Of a stretch of DNA of 6,543 nt, positions 5,641-6,543 are shown in pieces (the first letter of the stretch is position 1; every line of letters starts with the position of its first letter). The stretch is from positions 1-6,543 of the forward strand of contig WLCS01000058.1 of assembly GCA_009705185.1 (NCBI GenBank), read 5' to 3'. Under the pieces are notes generated by a model that saw nothing but the letters and a program-made list of their open reading frames with translations, was not told the origin of the DNA and made no database searches. Made by a program: the position numbers and the translations under genes. The stretch comes from Actinomycetota bacterium. GTDB taxonomy: Bacteria; Actinomycetota; Actinomycetes; Nanopelagicales; Nanopelagicaceae.

Positions 5641-6543
5641 TATTTCAATTGCTTCATCGCACTGCGCATCATCAAAATCAAGATGAGTAACAAGGCGCGC
5701 ATAATGTGGACCGAGGGCGCTAATCCAGAGCCCTGCATCTTTACAACGGGCTGAAAGTTCAGCGGCAGTCATTCCCATTCCAACTAAATCAAGGCCAACG
5801 ATATTTGTCACAACTTTTGCAGGATCTACTAGAGAGTTGTTCACTGAATGCAGGGCCTGTGCCAATCGCTTTGCGCGATCATGATCTTCGCTAAGTCGAT
5901 TGATGTTGTTATCAAGTGCGTAATGTCCTGCAGCAGCAATGATTCCAACTTGTCGCATTCCAGCGCCATATCGTTTGCGCCAAATGCGTGCATCGGCGAC
6001 GCGGGACTTATCGGAGAGCATGACTGAACCGATTGGCGCACCTAAACCTTTTGACAGACAGACGCTAATCGTGTCGAAGTGTTTTCCATATTCTGAAAAA
6101 GATACTCCTGATGCCACATGAGCATTCCAAATACGTGCGCCATCTAAATGCATTGCAATGCCACGTGCACGGGCTGCCCGAGAAAGGACAGCGATTTCAT
6201 CAATAGGCTGAATTGTTCCGCCACCGAAGTTATGGGTGTTTTCAATTGCAATTGCCGTAGTTGATACAAGGTAAGGTCCGGCATTTTCGTGTGCGATTGC
6301 AAGTGGATCTTCTGCGCGAAGTAGACCATCTGCTGAAGGCCAGGTTCTTGTGGTGATTCCACTAAATGTTGCTGCTGCGCCAAGTTCTGCGCGAACAATA
6401 TGAGAACGAGTTTATACAAGAATTTCTTCTCCAGGTTTAACCAAAGTGCGAATAGCTAATTGATTGGCAAGAGAACCTGTTGGAGTAAATAGCCCTGCCT
6501 CTTTTCCAAAGAGAGCAGCTACACGCTCTTCAAGAGAATTAAC
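5614..6543 (-). pseudogene. ltaE: Low-specificity L-threonine aldolase, interrupted by an in-frame stop and cut by the window edge
   Basis: This frame enters from the right edge (V-N-S-L-E-E at 6543-6526) and ends at TAG 5616-5614. It encodes a PLP-dependent fold-type I aldolase that splits L-threonine or L-allo-threonine into glycine and acetaldehyde. Against E. coli LtaE, about 35 N-terminal residues lie outside. Visible blocks are LFGKEAGLFTPTGSLANQ before the stop, then RSHIVRAELGAAATFSG, IENTHNFGGG, MHLDGARIWNA, SVCLSKGLGAPIGS (PLP-binding Lys at 6051-6049), WRKRYGAGMRQ and ARLVTHLD near the end. A single TAA codon (6414-6412) falls between GEEILV and TRSH, where E. coli LtaE has one ordinary residue; no bases are gained or lost. 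It precedes the conserved active-site His. No ATG, GTG or TTG occurs in frame from there to ATG 6153, so restarted translation would lose the first half. All the rest looks intact, so this is a recent nonsense mutation or a sequence error. The 3' end overlaps ogt by 27 bp. Confidence 0.85.

Noticed and set aside
6144..6419. 91-codon minus-strand open frame starting with TTG at 6419
   Set aside because: It lies in a shifted frame over the threonine aldolase coding sequence, is rich in Gln and Leu with no recognisable motif, and starts at the very bases around the nonsense codon only because the frame is open there.
1..6543. A novel defence, mobile or biosynthetic system
   Set aside because: Every long stretch is explained by a recognisable housekeeping or repair gene; there are no direct-repeat arrays, transposase motifs, att-like repeats or clusters of unknown genes.

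Overview
The window looks like a slice of a compact, lower-GC actinobacterial chromosome. The taxonomic hints are the class II (plant/mycobacterial-type) DAHP synthase, a PFK of the actinobacterial 'GGED...PKTIDND' type, the actinobacterial-style GlgC C-terminus, start codons without Shine-Dalgarno sequences, and AT-leaning codons such as GCA, GAA, AAA and CTT. A freshwater planktonic actinobacterium of the acI/Nanopelagicales kind would fit the small intergenic gaps and modest GC. That placement is inference from protein type and style, not from a marker gene.

Layout, left to right. (1) 1-135, plus strand: the 3' end of glgC (ADP-glucose pyrophosphorylase, glycogen synthesis). (2) 125-2560, minus strand: a two-gene unit read leftwards, made of an iron-sulfur photolyase/cryptochrome-related protein (1064-2560, GTG start) and, 12 bp downstream, an HSL-family alpha/beta hydrolase (125-1051) whose 3' end overlaps that of glgC by 11 bp. 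(3) 2561-2711: the only sizeable intergenic region, a divergent promoter region with two inverted repeats. (4) 2712-5640, plus strand: pfkA (6-phosphofructokinase with the residues of a pyrophosphate-dependent enzyme), a class II DAHP synthase, and ogt (O6-alkylguanine-DNA alkyltransferase), separated by about 40 and 10 bp. (5) 5614-6543, minus strand: the C-terminal ~310 codons of a low-specificity L-threonine aldolase gene, running off the right edge. It is interrupted by an in-frame TAA at 6412-6414, and its 3' end overlaps ogt by 27 bp.

How the genes fit together. GlgC and PFK both bear on sugar phosphate use: glucose-1-phosphate goes into glycogen, and fructose-6-phosphate goes into glycolysis, probably reversibly and at the cost of PPi. 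DAHP synthase draws PEP and erythrose-4-phosphate from central metabolism into aromatic amino acids. The photolyase homologue and Ogt are two independent direct-reversal DNA repair proteins (UV photoproducts and alkylated guanine), which suits a sunlit habitat. The esterase has no obvious metabolic partner here.

I see no CRISPR array, mobile element, tRNA, rRNA or novel multi-gene system. The most notable points are the nonsense codon in the otherwise intact threonine aldolase frame, the PPi-type active site of the PFK, the two convergent coding overlaps, and the probable leaderless starts of the DAHP synthase and ogt.
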